64,000 bases of DNA from Ciceribacter lividus (GTDB lineage Bacteria > Pseudomonadota > Alphaproteobacteria > Rhizobiales > Rhizobiaceae). The notes beneath the pieces were generated by a model. That model made no database searches. It was not told where the DNA came from and saw nothing but the letters and a program-made list of their open reading frames with translations. Made by a program: the position numbers and the translations under genes. This document shows, piece after piece, positions 18,531 through 27,278 of the stretch (position 1 is its first letter; each line of letters starts with the position of its first letter). Location of the stretch: assembly GCF_003337715.1 (NCBI RefSeq), contig NZ_QPIX01000003.1, positions 226,051-290,050 of the forward strand, read 5' to 3'.

Positions 18531-19313
18531 ATGACGTCTGCCGCGAACAAGACAACCTGCTCGCAGCATCGCACGGTTTTCGGATTCCCGGTCTGCGACA
18601 TGAGCTGGCAGGAGGCGCTCGCCCTCGTGAGCGATCTGGCTTCTTCGCCCTCCGGCCAGACCCAGATATTCTTCCTCAACGCGAACAACGCCAACATCAT
18701 GCTGGCCGACGAGGAATACCGCAGGGTGCTCGAGGGGCACCTCGTCCTGCCGGACGGGATCGGCATGGATATCGCGTCGAAGTCGTTCAACGGCGTGCCG
18801 TTTGCCGCAAACCTCAACGGAACCGACTTCGTGCCCGCCCTTCTCACCTACATGGCCGTGGGCAAGCGTGTCGGCCTCATCGGTGGCCATCCGGACGTTC
18901 TGTCGAAGGCCGCGGCGCGGCTGCGGGAACACAGCCCCTGGCACGAGATCATCGAGATCGCCGACGGCTTCTTCGACAAGAACGACAGTGCGGCGGTGCT
19001 GGAAAAACTGGCCGCGGCGAAGGTCGACGTGCTGCTGGTCGCCATGGGAACGCCGCTGCAGGAAAAGTGGATCGGCCGGAACATCGCCCCGGAGCATGCC
19101 CGCGTCGTCATCGGTGTCGGCGCGCTCTTCGATTTCCTTGCCGGACGGGTTCCGCGTGCACCGGAGTGGGTGCGGCGGCTGCGATGGGAATGGGCTTACC
19201 GCCTCTGGATCGAGCCGAAGCGTCTCTGGTACCGCTATGTCGTCGGCATTCCGGTCTTCCTCCTGAGGGTCGTGCAGCACAAGATTGCCGGGCGTCGCGA
19301 TCACAGGTCGTGA
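18531..19313 (+). CDS. WecG/TagA/CpsF-family glycosyltransferase
   Basis: A 260-residue glycosyltransferase of the GT26 family (N-acetylmannosaminuronyl or similar transfers to lipid-linked intermediates). Motifs include [38 protein letters not shown] and the C-terminal [31 protein letters not shown]. The substrate in rhizobia is unknown; surface polysaccharide synthesis is the usual role. The ATG at 18531 (GCAGG site) is used; a GTG at 18498 is also possible and would add 11 residues. It is an orphan transferase between the flagellar block and folD. Confidence 0.9.
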   Translation: MTSAANKTTCSQHRTVFGFPVCDMSWQEALALVSDLASSPSGQTQIFFLNANNANIMLADEEYRRVLEGHLVLPDGIGMDIASKSFNGVPFAANLNGTDFVPALLTYMAVGKRVGLIGGHPDVLSKAAARLREHSPWHEIIEIADGFFDKNDSAAVLEKLAAAKVDVLLVAMGTPLQEKWIGRNIAPEHARVVIGVGALFDFLAGRVPRAPEWVRRLRWEWAYRLWIEPKRLWYRYVVGIPVFLLRVVQHKIAGRRDHRS

Positions 19314-19462
19314 CCCGGAGCGGTCTCTGGCTTGCATTCCCGCGGTCCGGCGCGCTTGGTTTCCGCTTGCAATTGCCGTTTTTTGACACCATAGGGCGGG
19401 CACAGGCAAACGGCGCTACGTCCCGGACGCTAGCTTTGCCGGCAGCAAACCAACGTGAGGGG

Positions 19463-20368
19463 ATGAGCGTGACCACGGTTATTGACGGCAAGAAGGCGGC
19501 AGCTTCGGTCATCGAGGCAGTGACGAAAGCGGCCGCGGATCTGGAAAAGGATACCGGCAGGAGGCCGGGACTGGCAGTTGTCCTGGTCGGCACTGACCCG
19601 GCGAGCCAGACTTACGTGGCCTCCAAGAGCCGGATGGCGAAGGAGTGCGGTTTCACCTCCGTTCAGCATACGCTCCCGGAGGAGACGACGCAGGAGGCGC
19701 TGTTGGCGCTCGTGGCGGAACTCAATGCCGATCCGTCGGTCGACGGTGTGCTCGTCCAGCTGCCGCTCCCGAAGCACCTCGATTCGGAGAGGGTCATCCA
19801 GTCGATCCTGCCCGAAAAGGACGTCGACGGCCTGCATGTCGTCAATGCCGGCAAGCTTGCGACGGGAGACAGCGAGACCGGTCTCGTCTCCTGCACGCCG
19901 GCCGGGGCGATGATCCTCGTCCGGTCGATCCACGGCCGCGACCTGTCCGGCCTCAACGCGCTGGTCATCGGCCGCTCCAATCTCTTCGGCAAGCCGATGG
20001 CGCAGCTCCTGCTCGCCGCCAATGCCACCGTCACCATCGGCCATTCGCGCAGCCGTGACCTCCCGGCACTTGCCCGCAACGCCGATATCCTGGTGGCCGC
20101 GGTCGGCCGGCCCGAGATGGTCAAGGCAGACTGGGTGAAACCGGGTGCGACGGTGATCGACGTCGGCATCAATCGCATCGCTGCACCGGAGCGGGGCGAG
20201 GGCAGGACACGGCTCGTCGGCGACGTCGCCTTCCCGGAATGCGCGCCTGTCGCCGGTGCTATCTCGCCGGTTCCCGGCGGTGTCGGTCCGATGACGATCG
20301 CCATGCTGATGGCGAATACGGTCATCGCCGCCTACCGGGCGGAAGGCAAGCCGGCGCCGAAATTCTGA
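19463..20368 (+). CDS. folD: Methylenetetrahydrofolate dehydrogenase / cyclohydrolase FolD
   Basis: A 301-residue bifunctional enzyme converting 5,10-methylene-THF to 10-formyl-THF with NADP. Signatures are [22 protein letters not shown] (catalytic Lys region), [14 protein letters not shown], the Rossmann segment [16 protein letters not shown], and [14 protein letters not shown] near the end. The start at 19463 follows GTGAGGGG; the frame is open further up but overlaps the previous gene. Typical length (about 290-300). Confidence 0.96.
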   Translation: MSVTTVIDGKKAAASVIEAVTKAAADLEKDTGRRPGLAVVLVGTDPASQTYVASKSRMAKECGFTSVQHTLPEETTQEALLALVAELNADPSVDGVLVQLPLPKHLDSERVIQSILPEKDVDGLHVVNAGKLATGDSETGLVSCTPAGAMILVRSIHGRDLSGLNALVIGRSNLFGKPMAQLLLAANATVTIGHSRSRDLPALARNADILVAAVGRPEMVKADWVKPGATVIDVGINRIAAPERGEGRTRLVGDVAFPECAPVAGAISPVPGGVGPMTIAMLMANTVIAAYRAEGKPAPKF

Positions 20369-20394
20369 CGGCGATCCCGCCGGGGCCGGTCCGC

Positions 20395-21420
20395 TCAGCG
20401 CGGGGCCGGTCCGGTCGATGCGCGGATGACGAGGTCGGCCTTCCAGAGTTCCTGCTCCGCGGGCTGTGGCTCCGTCCGCTTGATCTGCGCGATCAGCCGC
20501 TCGGCTATGCGAATGCCGGCAGCCCTCAGTGATGAACGGGTGGTCGTCAGCGGTACCGTGAAATTCTCCGGCTTGAGAAGCGGCAGGACGTCGTCATGGG
20601 CGACGAGCGAGATATCGTGCCCGAGCCGGAGGCCGGCGAGATTGATGGCTCTGACGGCGCCGAGCGCCAGCACGGTACTGGCACAGAGCACGGCCGTCGG
20701 CGGATCCTTCTCCTGCAGCAGCGCCGACATTTGCCGGAAGCCCTGTTCGTCGGTCATCGCGGTGTGGTGGGTGAGGGCGGGGTCGAGCGACAGGCCACGC
20801 GCCTTGAGCGCCGCCTTGGTGCCCAGTTTGCGGCGAATGGCGAAATCCAGATCCCGCGGGCCGTTGAGAAGTGCGATCCGCCGGTGGCCGAGATCGAGCA
20901 GAAGGTCGGTCGCATCGCGGAACGCACCCTCGTTGTCGACGTCGAGATAGGGATAGTCGTCCTGCAGGCCGTGTGAACGTCCGTGGATCAGGAAGGGTAC
21001 GTGCAGCGATTTCGCCATGGCGATACGGGGATCTTTCTCGCGCATGTAGGCGAGGTAGTACCCGTCGACGCTGCCGCTCGCCACCAGCCAGCGGATCGCC
21101 TGTTCTTCTTCCCGCGGATGGGAAGGCATGATGACGAAATGGAAATCGTGCTTCAGCGCTTCTTCGCCGATGCCGGACAGGAATTCGCCGAAATGCACGT
21201 CGGAGGCGTGTCCGGCGGCCGTCGGCATCACGAGGCCGATCGATCCCGCTCGTCCGGTCGCAAGGCGCTGCGCGGCACGGTTTGGGCGATAGCCGGTCTC
21301 TTCGGCCGCCTTGAGCACGCGCTTTCGCGTTTCTTCGTTGACCTCCGGATAGCCGTTGATCGCCCGGCTGATCGTCGTCTGCGACAGGCCGAGAAGTTCC
21401 GACAATTGCTTGAGGTTCAC
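20395..21420 (-). CDS. aglR: LacI-family repressor of the alpha-glucoside operon, AglR
   Basis: A 341-residue LacI/GalR regulator. The N-terminal HTH (about 1-22, LSELLGLSQTTISRAINGYPEV) and hinge helix (RPNRAAQRLATGRAG) bind DNA; residues 60-335 are the periplasmic-binding-protein-like effector domain. It is divergent from aglEFGAK, as aglR in S. meliloti. The 276-bp spacer contains a CAAAGCGCTTTG dyad of the LacI operator type at 21615-21626. The inducer is presumably an alpha-glucoside. Confidence 0.92.
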   Translation of the reverse strand: MNLKQLSELLGLSQTTISRAINGYPEVNEETRKRVLKAAEETGYRPNRAAQRLATGRAGSIGLVMPTAAGHASDVHFGEFLSGIGEEALKHDFHFVIMPSHPREEEQAIRWLVASGSVDGYYLAYMREKDPRIAMAKSLHVPFLIHGRSHGLQDDYPYLDVDNEGAFRDATDLLLDLGHRRIALLNGPRDLDFAIRRKLGTKAALKARGLSLDPALTHHTAMTDEQGFRQMSALLQEKDPPTAVLCASTVLALGAVRAINLAGLRLGHDISLVAHDDVLPLLKPENFTVPLTTTRSSLRAAGIRIAERLIAQIKRTEPQPAEQELWKADLVIRASTGPAPR

Positions 21421-21568
21421 GGTCCTCCACTCCTCCTGGGCGCCGGCTCCTTTGGGGAGCTCGGCCTATTTAGCAGCAGCCCGGGGGCTGACAACAAGAA
21501 AATAAAAAGGCAATCTTGCGTTGTTTGAGTGATCGCGAAAGCACGCGGCATCCAGGGCCGACGTGACG

Positions 21569-21626
21569 AAAAGAGCTTGACTCTTTTTCCTGCAAAGTGA
21601 AATGACTGAGAAGCCAAAGCGCTTTG
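21569..21626. promoter_or_regulatory. aglR-aglE operator region with two dyads
   Basis: A perfect 12-bp palindrome CAAAGCGCTTTG (21615-21626) with a central CG is a standard LacI/GalR operator. A second dyad, AAAAGAG-N5-CTCTTTT (21569-21587), lies 46 bp upstream. Both are between the divergent aglR and aglE. A possible -35 (TTGACA) is at 21640-21645. Confidence 0.65.
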
Positions 21627-21652
21627 AATAACCCGCTTATTGACAATTTGGC

Positions 21653-21671
21653 CCGTCGGCTCATCCGACGG
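21653..21671 (+). other. Hairpin in aglE leader
   Basis: CCGTCGG (21653-21659) pairs with CCGACGG (21665-21671) over a 5-nt loop, 25 bases before the aglE ATG. It may protect the 5' end of the binding-protein mRNA or tune its translation. Confidence 0.4.
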
Positions 21672-21696
21672 AGAGTGTGATGGGAGGTAAGATCAC

Positions 21697-23049
21697 ATGA
21701 AGAAGGCCTTTACTTTGGGCGTTGCCGTACTCGCCCTGACTGCCGTGTCCGCCGGTGCTGCGGAGCTGAAGTTCAAGCCCGGCGAAGACAGCAAGTTCAA
21801 CTGGGCGAGCTACGAGGAGCTGAAGAAGACGCAGCTCAAGGGCGAGCAGATCACCATTTTCGGGCCTTGGCTCGGCCCCGACCAGCAGCTGGTCGAGAGT
21901 GTTCTTGCCTATTTTGCCGAGGCGACAAGCGCCGACGTGCGTTACACCGGTTCCGACAGCTTCGAGCAGCAGATCGTCGTCGACCTCGAAGCCGGTTCGG
22001 CTCCGAACATCGCGATCTTCCCGCAGCCCGGCCTGGCATCCGACATGGCAAAGCGCGGCTTCCTGACCGATCTCGGCGACGACAACGCTACTTGGCTCAA
22101 GGACAACTATGCGGCCGGTCAGTCCTGGGTCGACCTCGGCACCTATGCCGGCAAGGATAGTGCCAAGCATTTCTACGGCTTTCCCTTCAAGACCGACCTG
22201 AAGTCGCTCGTCTGGTATTCTCCGGAGAATTTCCAGGATGCCGGCTATGAAGTGCCGAAGACGATGGAGGAACTGAAGGCGTTGACCGAGAAGATCGTCG
22301 CCGACGGCGGCACGCCGTGGTGCATCGGTCTCGGTTCGGGCGCGGCCACGGGCTGGCCGGCGACGGACTGGGTCGAAGATCTGATGCTGCGCACCACCTC
22401 GCCGGAGAACTACGACAAGTGGGTTTCCAACGAGATGAAGTTCAGCGACCCGATTGTCATCAACGCGATCAACGAGTTCGGCTGGTTCGCCAAGAACGAC
22501 AAGTTCGTTGCCGGGGGCACGGCAGCCGTCGCCTCCACGGATTTCCGTGACAGCCCGAAGGGCCTCTTCTCCTCGCCCCCGCAGTGCTACATGCATCGCC
22601 AGGCCTCCTTTATCCCGTCCTTCTTCCCCGAAGGCACGGTCGTCGGTCAGGATGTCGACTTCTTCTACTTCCCGGCCTATGCCGACAAGAATCTCGGCAA
22701 TCCCGTTCTCGGGGCCGGTACGACCTTCACCATCACCAAGGACAGCAAGGCTGCCCGCGCCTTCATCGAGTTCCTGAAGTCGCCGATCGCCCATGAAATC
22801 TGGATGGCGCAGAAGGGCTTCCTGACCCCCTACAAGAAGGTCAACACCGAGGTCTTCACCGATCCGACCGTCCGCAAGATGAACGACATCCTGCTGCAGG
22901 CGACCACCTTCCGCTTCGACGCTTCCGACCTGATGCCGGGTGCCGTCGGCGCCGGCAGCTTCTGGACCGGCATGGTCGACTATGTCGGTGGCAAGTCCGC
23001 CGACGATGTCGCCGCGTCCATTCAGAAGTCCTGGGACGCCATAAAGTAA
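21697..23049 (+). CDS. aglE: Alpha-glucoside ABC transporter, substrate-binding protein AglE
   Basis: A 450-residue periplasmic binding protein of the sugar (family 1) type. The signal peptide is residues 1-22 (KKAFTLGVAVLALTAVSAGA). The mature protein has the two-lobed fold (…FGPWLGPDQQLVESVLAYF…, …DLEAGSAPNIAIFPQPG…). It delivers sucrose, maltose, trehalose and similar alpha-glucosides to AglFG. First gene of aglEFGAK, with a LacI-type operator upstream. An intercistronic hairpin separates it from aglF. Confidence 0.95.
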   Translation: MKKAFTLGVAVLALTAVSAGAAELKFKPGEDSKFNWASYEELKKTQLKGEQITIFGPWLGPDQQLVESVLAYFAEATSADVRYTGSDSFEQQIVVDLEAGSAPNIAIFPQPGLASDMAKRGFLTDLGDDNATWLKDNYAAGQSWVDLGTYAGKDSAKHFYGFPFKTDLKSLVWYSPENFQDAGYEVPKTMEELKALTEKIVADGGTPWCIGLGSGAATGWPATDWVEDLMLRTTSPENYDKWVSNEMKFSDPIVINAINEFGWFAKNDKFVAGGTAAVASTDFRDSPKGLFSSPPQCYMHRQASFIPSFFPEGTVVGQDVDFFYFPAYADKNLGNPVLGAGTTFTITKDSKAARAFIEFLKSPIAHEIWMAQKGFLTPYKKVNTEVFTDPTVRKMNDILLQATTFRFDASDLMPGAVGAGSFWTGMVDYVGGKSADDVAASIQKSWDAIK

Positions 23050-23079
23050 GCGTCACGGAGAAGAATGCTGCTGACGGGC

Positions 23080-23106
23080 TCTCCCGGGGCATCGCGCCCC
23101 GGGAGA
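23080..23106 (+). other. Intercistronic hairpin between aglE and aglF
   Basis: An 11-bp perfect stem (23080-23090 with 23096-23106) and a 5-nt loop, without a T-run. Placed between the binding-protein gene and the permease genes, such hairpins usually stabilise the upstream message so that the binding protein is made in excess. Confidence 0.6.
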
Positions 23107-23144
23107 ACCGCGCAGCCGGACGGCAAGCGTCGGGGGAGGACATC

Positions 23145-24386
23145 ATGCATCCAGCATTGCAGGCTCTGGTTACGATCGTCATCGGTGTCGGTGGTTGTGT
23201 CGCCTATTTCTACCTGTCGAACGTTTTTCTCGACCGTGTTCTTTTCCCCGCGGCAGGCCCGAACGCCGGGCGCAACATCAACCGGGCCAATATGGTTCGG
23301 CCGTGGCTGTTCCTGTTTCCCGCCCTTTTCGCGCTCGGCCTTTATCTCGCCTACCCCGTCTTCGCGACGCTGTGGCTGTCGCTCACCGATCGCAGCGCCG
23401 GCGGCGCGTTCGTGGGGTTCGCCAACTATCAGCGGATGTTGAACGAATCGAAGTTCTGGGAAGCCATCAGCAACAACATGCTTTGGCTGATCGTGGTGCC
23501 GGCCGCATCCACTGCCTTCGGCCTTCTCGCCGCCCAGCTGACCGACCGTATCTCCTGGGGTAGTCTTGCGAAGTCCCTGATCTTCATGCCGATGGCGATT
23601 TCCTTTGTCGGCGCCTCGGTCATTTTCAAGCTGGTCTATGACACGCGTGCCGCCGGGCAGGAACAGATCGGTATCCTGAACGCTCTCTGGCTTTCCTTCG
23701 ACGGAGGCTGGGGTTCCCTCCTCGTGCTGCGTCTTCTGCCGGCGCTGATCCTGCTCGCGTTTGCGGCCTTCGTCGCCTACGGCATCTACCAGGCGCTTCG
23801 CCCGCTCGTCTGGGGAGTCGGCTACCACGGCGGAAGCTCCTGGCAAGGCGTGCCGGTTCGCCTGGCGATCACCGGCGCCGGCGCGTGGCTCTGCTATCTT
23901 TCCCTCCATTCGGTCTACGCGGTCTTCGCCTTCGATTTTCCCTACGGGCAGCCCCAGACCTGGCTCACCATTTCCTTCTGGAACAGTTTCTTTCTGATGG
24001 TCGTGTTGATCTGGATTCAGACTGGCTTTGCCATGGTGATCCTCTCGGCAGCCCTGCGCGGGATACCGGAAGAGACCGTCGAGGCGGCGGTCATCGACGG
24101 TGCCAACGATTTCGAGATCTTCTTCAAGATCAAGGTGCCGCAGATCATGGGCACGGTGGTCGTCGTCTGGACCACGATCACGCTGGTCGTCCTGAAGATC
24201 TTCGACATCGTCTATGCCATGACCAACGGCCAGTGGGAGACACAGGTTCTCGCCAACTACATGTACGACAAGCTGTTCCGCGCCAATGACTGGGGTGTCG
24301 GCTCGGCGAGCGCCATCGTCATCATGCTCCTGGTGCTGCCGATCCTGGTCTGGAACGTCTACAACGCGCGCAAAGAAATGCGCTGA
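23145..24386 (+). CDS. aglF: Alpha-glucoside ABC transporter, permease AglF
   Basis: A 413-residue inner-membrane permease (MalF/UgpA type). The EAA loop (EETVEAAVIDGANDFEIFFKIKVPQI) contacts AglK. An N-terminal helix (about 6-24) precedes the usual first segment (PWLFLFPALFALGLYLAYPVF). Between about 180 and 275 lies an extra hydrophobic stretch (LLPALILLAFAAFVAYGI…, …LAITGAGAWLCYL…) before the canonical segment (FWNSFFLMVVLIWIQTGFAMVIL). Relatives are usually about 330 residues, so this looks like an insertion of two more helices. GGGGGAGG ribosome site before the ATG. Confidence 0.92.
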   Translation: MHPALQALVTIVIGVGGCVAYFYLSNVFLDRVLFPAAGPNAGRNINRANMVRPWLFLFPALFALGLYLAYPVFATLWLSLTDRSAGGAFVGFANYQRMLNESKFWEAISNNMLWLIVVPAASTAFGLLAAQLTDRISWGSLAKSLIFMPMAISFVGASVIFKLVYDTRAAGQEQIGILNALWLSFDGGWGSLLVLRLLPALILLAFAAFVAYGIYQALRPLVWGVGYHGGSSWQGVPVRLAITGAGAWLCYLSLHSVYAVFAFDFPYGQPQTWLTISFWNSFFLMVVLIWIQTGFAMVILSAALRGIPEETVEAAVIDGANDFEIFFKIKVPQIMGTVVVVWTTITLVVLKIFDIVYAMTNGQWETQVLANYMYDKLFRANDWGVGSASAIVIMLLVLPILVWNVYNARKEMR

Positions 24387-24402
24387 GCGAGGGGCTGGAA
24401 CA

Positions 24403-25566
24403 ATGGCATCGATCGCAGGCAAGAAATCCGGCCTCGTATGGGCGGTCCACATCTCGGTTCTCGTTCTGGTGGTCCTCTGGCTGTTGCCGACGGCCGGCCT
24501 CTTCATCTCGTCCTTCCGCACCGCGGATCAGATCGCGACCAGCGGCTGGTGGAGTTCCCTGTTCCCTCAGGAGCAAAACCTTGTCCTGCGCGCGGCCGCG
24601 CCTTCTGCGCAGAAGCAGGAGGGGAGCCTCTACGTCCTTTCGGGCAATATTCTCGCCGACAACAAAGCCTCCGCCGAGATGAACATATCGGCCTGGGGAA
24701 CGTCCTCGCGCGCTATCGGCCAGTATGCGCCGGGCGATACCGCCGATCTCGGCGAGAGCGGCCGTGTCACCCTTCAGGCGAACGGTGATTATCGCATCGA
24801 GAGCAATGCCGAATTCACCGGAAGCCGGCCCCCGCGTCTCTTCGTGACCGCGACGGTGCCTCCGAAGTTTACGCTGGACAACTACCGGCACGTGCTTCTC
24901 TCCGGTTCGACGACCGACTCTATGGCGAATGCCTTCTTCAACACGCTGACGGTGACGATTCCGGCCACGGTCATCCCGATTCTGATCGCGGCCTTTGCCG
25001 CCTATGCGCTCGCGTGGATGGAGTTTCCAGGCCGCGCCCTGCTGATCGCCGCCGTTGTCGCCTTGCTTGTCGTTCCGCTGCAGCTCGCGCTCATCCCGCT
25101 TCTCAGGCTGCATCTCGCCATCGGCATCGGCAAGGGCTATCTCGGCGTCTGGCTCGCCCACACCGGGTTCGGCCTGCCGCTCGCGATCTACCTGCTCCGC
25201 AACTACATGGTCGGCCTGCCGCGCGACATCATCGAATGCGCGAAGGTGGACGGCGCTACCGACTTCCAGATCTTCACGCGCATCATCCTGCCGCTTTCGT
25301 TTCCCGCGCTCGCGTCCTTCGCGATCTTCCAGTTCCTGTGGACCTGGAACGATCTTCTGGTGGCCAAGGTTTTCCTGATCGACGCCACCGGGGAAACCAC
25401 CGTCATGACCAACCAGATCGTCGAGCTTCTCGGAACCCGCGGCGGCAACTGGGAAATCCTCGCGACGGCAGCCTTCGTTTCCATGGCTGTGCCGTTGGCC
25501 GTCTTCTTTGCGATGCAGCGCTACCTCGTCCGTGGCCTGCTGGCAGGTTCGGTCAAGGGCGGCTGA
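24403..25566 (+). CDS. aglG: Alpha-glucoside ABC transporter, permease AglG
   Basis: A 387-residue inner-membrane permease (MalG type). The first helix (about 10-32) is followed by a long periplasmic region (about 35-165), characteristic of AglG, then five helices and the EAA loop (DIIECAKVDGATDFQIFTRIILPL). The ATG at 24403 follows GAGGGG; the frame runs further up inside aglF but is not used. It forms the channel with AglF. Confidence 0.93.
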   Translation: MASIAGKKSGLVWAVHISVLVLVVLWLLPTAGLFISSFRTADQIATSGWWSSLFPQEQNLVLRAAAPSAQKQEGSLYVLSGNILADNKASAEMNISAWGTSSRAIGQYAPGDTADLGESGRVTLQANGDYRIESNAEFTGSRPPRLFVTATVPPKFTLDNYRHVLLSGSTTDSMANAFFNTLTVTIPATVIPILIAAFAAYALAWMEFPGRALLIAAVVALLVVPLQLALIPLLRLHLAIGIGKGYLGVWLAHTGFGLPLAIYLLRNYMVGLPRDIIECAKVDGATDFQIFTRIILPLSFPALASFAIFQFLWTWNDLLVAKVFLIDATGETTVMTNQIVELLGTRGGNWEILATAAFVSMAVPLAVFFAMQRYLVRGLLAGSVKGG

Positions 25567-25605
25567 TCGGCGGCGGCCGAAATGTACAATACAGAAGGAA
25601 GAAAC

Positions 25606-27261
25606 ATGACAGCAATGACTGAGGCGACGCTCTCGCCCGACAAGGACTGGTGGCGCGGCGCGGTGATCTACCAGATCTATCCGCGCTCCTACCAGGACTC
25701 CAACGGCGACGGCATCGGTGATCTCAAGGGGATCACCGCGCGCCTGCCGCACATCGCGGGACTGGGCGCCGACGCCATCTGGATTTCTCCCTTCTTCACC
25801 TCGCCGATGAAGGATTTCGGCTACGACGTCTCGAACTATACCGACGTCGATCCGATGTTCGGATCGCTGGCCGATTTCGACGCGATGATCGCCGAGGCCC
25901 ATCGCCTCGGGATCAGGGTCATGATCGACCTCGTCATCTCGCATACGTCCGACCAGCATCCGTGGTTCGTCGAAAGCCGTTCGAGCCGCATCAATGCGAA
26001 ATCCGACTGGTATGTCTGGTCCGATCCGAAGCCGGACGGCACGCCGCCGAACAACTGGCTCTCGATCTTCGGCGGGTCCGCCTGGCAGTGGGACCCGACC
26101 CGCATGCAGTATTTCATGCACAACTTCCTGACCTCGCAGCCGGACCTCAACATGCACAATCCGCAGGTCCAGGATGCGGTGCTCGACGCCACGCGCTTCT
26201 GGCTGCAGCGAGGTGTGGACGGCTTCCGGCTCGACACGATCAATTTCTACTTCCACGACAGGCTTTTGCGCGACAACCCGCCGCTTGCGCCGGAACGGCG
26301 CAACGCCTCCACCGCGCCGGCGGTCAATCCCTATAACTTCCAGGATCACCTCCACGACAAGAACCAGCCGGAAAACCTCGAATTCCTGAAGCGTTTCCGT
26401 GCGCTGCTCGAGGAGTATCCGGCGATCGCGGCCGTCGGCGAGGTGGGCGACAGCCAGTACGGGCTGGAGATCGTCGGCCAGTACACGTCCGGCAACGACA
26501 AGATGCAGATGTGCTATGCCTTTGAGTTCCTGGCTCCCGAGCCGTTGACCCCGAAGGTGATCGCCGAGACCCAGAGGGCCTTCGCCGCAGCCGCGCCGGA
26601 GGGCTGGGCTTGCTGGGCTTTCTCCAACCACGACGTGGTCCGCCATGTGAGCCGCTGGGGTGCTGGCGTCGCTGACCGTACCGCCTTCGCCAAGCTGATG
26701 GCGGCAATTCTGATGACCCAGCGCGGCTCGGTCTGTATCTACCAGGGCGAGGAACTGGGGCTCACCGAAGCCGACATTGCCTTTGAGGACCTGCAGGATC
26801 CTTACGGCATCGAGTTCTGGCCGGAGTTCAAGGGACGCGACGGCTGCCGCACGCCGATGGTCTGGGACAATCTCGCCGCCCAGGCGGGTTTCTCCACCGC
26901 CGCGAAGACCTGGCTGCCGATCCCGGTCGAGCATGTCCTGAACGCCGTGAGCGTGCAGGAGGGCAGGGAAGATTCCGTGCTCGAGCAGTACCGTCGCTTC
27001 CTCGGCTTCCGACGTGGCCATCCGGCGCTCGTCAAGGGCGCGATCGAGTTCCACACGGTCGACGCGACGGCACTCGTCTACAGCCGCATTCTCGGCGACG
27101 AAACCGTCCTCTGCGCGTTCAACATGAGTGCGGAACCGGCGACGCTGACGATGCCCGCCGGCCGGTGGACGGCACTCGAAGGGCACGGCTTTGCAGTCGA
27201 AGTCGTTGGTGACAAGATCAAGCTTCCGGCCTGGGGCGCGTTCTTCGCGCGTCGTGGCTGA
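25606..27261 (+). CDS. aglA: Cytoplasmic alpha-glucosidase AglA (GH13)
   Basis: A 551-residue GH13 enzyme (oligo-1,6-glucosidase/sucrase-like) that cleaves imported alpha-glucosides to glucose and the partner sugar. The TIM-barrel starts at WWRGAVIYQIYPRSYQDSNGDGIGD. Catalytic residues read as Asp210 (GFRLDT, nucleophile), Glu279 (VGEVGD, acid/base) and Asp343 (SNHDVVRH). No signal peptide, so it acts in the cytoplasm. The ATG at 25606 follows AGGAAG; an upstream ATG at 25582 is less likely. Length equals that known for AglA. Confidence 0.95.
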   Translation: MTAMTEATLSPDKDWWRGAVIYQIYPRSYQDSNGDGIGDLKGITARLPHIAGLGADAIWISPFFTSPMKDFGYDVSNYTDVDPMFGSLADFDAMIAEAHRLGIRVMIDLVISHTSDQHPWFVESRSSRINAKSDWYVWSDPKPDGTPPNNWLSIFGGSAWQWDPTRMQYFMHNFLTSQPDLNMHNPQVQDAVLDATRFWLQRGVDGFRLDTINFYFHDRLLRDNPPLAPERRNASTAPAVNPYNFQDHLHDKNQPENLEFLKRFRALLEEYPAIAAVGEVGDSQYGLEIVGQYTSGNDKMQMCYAFEFLAPEPLTPKVIAETQRAFAAAAPEGWACWAFSNHDVVRHVSRWGAGVADRTAFAKLMAAILMTQRGSVCIYQGEELGLTEADIAFEDLQDPYGIEFWPEFKGRDGCRTPMVWDNLAAQAGFSTAAKTWLPIPVEHVLNAVSVQEGREDSVLEQYRRFLGFRRGHPALVKGAIEFHTVDATALVYSRILGDETVLCAFNMSAEPATLTMPAGRWTALEGHGFAVEVVGDKIKLPAWGAFFARRG

Positions 27262-27278
27262 CAACGAGAGGGGAGAAC

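Noticed and set aside
24322-27264. A 980-codon open frame on the minus strand across aglG and aglA
   Set aside because: It is the antisense of clearly coding genes; long antisense frames are expected in high-GC DNA, and its composition (Arg/Gly/Asp/His-rich) is not protein-like.
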